Source: Anaerolineales bacterium UBA6668
GTDB lineage: Bacteria; Chloroflexota; Anaerolineae; Anaerolineales; UBA6668
DNA: 6,605 nucleotides
NCBI GenBank assembly: GCA_002455215.1
Contig: DKKK01000177.1
Location: 12,846 to 19,450 of the forward strand
Direction of reading: 5' to 3'
The notes under the pieces are model-generated. The model worked only from the letters and a program-made list of their open reading frames with translations. It was not told the origin of the DNA and did no database searches. Every line of letters starts with the position of its first letter. Positions within the stretch are counted from its first letter, which is position 1. Both the position numbers and the translations under genes were made by a program. This document shows positions 5,704 through 6,605 of this stretch, one piece after another.

Positions 5704-6489
5704 TTACGCCGAAGCACCCGCATACGATTTTACCCCGGTCTGCCACAGCCAGCGTGTAAAAATCACCACAAATAGGGTAAAAACAAACGCCACCAGCGAA
5801 TTTTGGACGGTTAGCCGTTGAGTGATTGCTTCAGCAGGGATGGTAATGGCAATGGCAACGGGTACCAGGAAGGTGAGCAAAATCCGCAACCATTGCGGGT
5901 AAATGCCCACTGGCACGCGCCCTGCTTGGTAAACGCCCTGAAATAGCTCGATAATGTTATCGGCACGGGTTGCCCAAAAAGCAATAGTGGTGATGCAAAT
6001 GCAAAAGCAATACATCAGCAAAATACCCATCAACAACGCAAAGGCAAACGCCAATATCGCTAACGGGGATGCGCTATGGGGTAGTTGACTTTCTCCATAT
6101 AGAATCACCAACAACCCTAACAGCACATCGATCAGTTGCCAAATCTGCACTTCGCGCACACTCACCAACAACTGCGAATCAGCCGGTTTGGTCAAGGCAA
6201 AGTCTAAATTACCTTCGGTAATATCCTGCAACAACCGAAACATGGAGGGGAAAACAAATGCGCGTACAACACCCCCCATCAGCGTGTAAACCCCCAACAC
6301 AACCAACAATTCTGGGCTAGTCCAGCCCGCCAAATCACTGGTTTGACGAAAAATCAATGCCAAACCCACCCAGCCAACCAGCAGGGCGATTAATGACTGA
6401 AATAATTGCAAGAAAAAATTGATACGATATTGCAATTCATTTAGGATGGCAATACGCCAGTAAAGGTAAACAAGCTTGAATGCATTCAT
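5704..6489 (-). CDS. ABC-2 type transporter permease (ABC2_membrane_6-like)
   Basis: A 261-residue integral membrane protein with about six hydrophobic spans (roughly 24-47, 61-81, 116-132, 143-170, 201-220 and 231-247). Between spans 2 and 3 sits GNLDFALTKP (93-102), the cytoplasmic signature that ABC2_membrane_6 (DUF990) permeases share. A late block, YPQWLRILLTFLVPVAIAITIPAE (its first 20 residues at 197-216), is also typical. Proteins of this type pair with a second permease and a DrrA-like ATPase to form exporters of lipids, drugs or other hydrophobic molecules; the substrate is not inferable. Neither partner is in the window, so they would have to lie beyond the right edge or elsewhere. 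The gene ends 89 bp from the sirtuin stop, in convergent orientation. The ATG at 6489 follows an in-frame upstream stop with no better start between. No Shine-Dalgarno is evident. Confidence 0.88.
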   Translation of the reverse strand: MNAFKLVYLYWRIAILNELQYRINFFLQLFQSLIALLVGWVGLALIFRQTSDLAGWTSPELLVVLGVYTLMGGVVRAFVFPSMFRLLQDITEGNLDFALTKPADSQLLVSVREVQIWQLIDVLLGLLVILYGESQLPHSASPLAILAFAFALLMGILLMYCFCICITTIAFWATRADNIIELFQGVYQAGRVPVGIYPQWLRILLTFLVPVAIAITIPAEAITQRLTVQNSLVAFVFTLFVVIFTRWLWQTGVKSYAGASA

Positions 6490-6515
6490 AAGATAAAAAG
6501 CGGAGCGAGTTGACA

Positions 6516-6577
6516 GGGCAAAACGTCAAGACTTAATAGATTATACGCTTCTTTGCGTACTGGTGCTAGTTTTGCCC
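6516..6577. repeat. Inverted repeats flanking the permease promoter
   Basis: GGGCAAAAC (6516-6524) and GTTTTGCCC (6569-6577) are perfect 9-bp inverted copies separated by 44 bp that contain the likely -10 box. A second inverted repeat, TTGAC-N10-GTCAA (6510-6529), overlaps the left arm. Paired half-sites around a promoter are compatible with repression by looping or by a dimer, but no regulator is identified and the arms are short. Confidence 0.35.
6540..6545 (-). promoter_or_regulatory. Consensus -10 box for the ABC permease gene
   Basis: On the minus strand this reads TATAAT, a perfect match to the sigma-70-type -10. The -35 position is poor (CTAGCA or TAGCAC, depending on spacing), so an activator or weak basal transcription is likely. 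Predicted start of transcription is near 6533, giving a leader of about 44 bases to the ATG at 6489. The rest of the right edge (6546-6605) is too short to call: leftward frames end in stops (TAG near 6567, TAA at 6543-6541), and one of them could be the tail of an upstream gene. Confidence 0.45.
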
Positions 6578-6605
6578 AAAGCCGGGGTGCGGTTCAGTTT
6601 TTCGG

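Overview
The window holds seven protein-coding genes, one of them cut by the left edge, in five transcription units. Base composition is near 50% GC by eye. The gene set is a glycosyltransferase, an OmpR/BaeS-type two-component pair, a PlsC-like acyltransferase, a TIM-barrel/NTF2-like fusion protein, a sirtuin and an ABC-2 permease. This mix, especially the barrel fusion and the ABC2_membrane_6-type permease, resembles Chloroflexota (Anaerolineae or relatives). That assignment is an impression from protein flavour: there is no rRNA or other marker here. No tRNA, rRNA, CRISPR array, transposase or phage gene was found.

Layout. Positions 1-235 (minus) carry the first 78 codons of a GT4-like glycosyltransferase. 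A short divergent spacer follows, containing a perfect 11-bp tandem repeat directly upstream of a TATACT -10 box. This drives a response regulator (392-1084, plus) and a histidine kinase (1081-2421, plus) that overlap by ATGA. Convergent to them, after a 42-bp gap with no obvious terminator, is a PlsC-like acyltransferase (2464-3375, minus).

The 290-bp divergent spacer 3376-3665 is AT-rich. It holds a 15-bp palindrome beside the acyltransferase start, a longer imperfect inverted repeat, and an extended -10 promoter for the rightward operon. That operon is a barrel/NTF2-like fusion protein (3666-4823) followed two bases after its stop by a Sir2 protein deacylase (4826-5614). After an 89-bp convergent gap without a clear terminator comes an ABC-2 type permease (5704-6489, minus). 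Its upstream region to the right edge has a consensus TATAAT box flanked by inverted repeats.

How the genes relate. The two-component pair is a self-contained sensor-regulator unit with a likely autoregulatory operator; its target genes are not identifiable. The barrel/NTF2 protein and the sirtuin are co-transcribed and probably translationally coupled, which hints at a shared condition, although no pathway connects them. The acyltransferase (phospholipid synthesis), glycosyltransferase (surface glycans) and ABC permease (export) all touch the envelope but are separately transcribed. I see no convincing new defence or mobile system. The items most worth following up are the barrel-NTF2/Sir2 bicistron, the response-regulator operator and the atypical acyltransferase motif.
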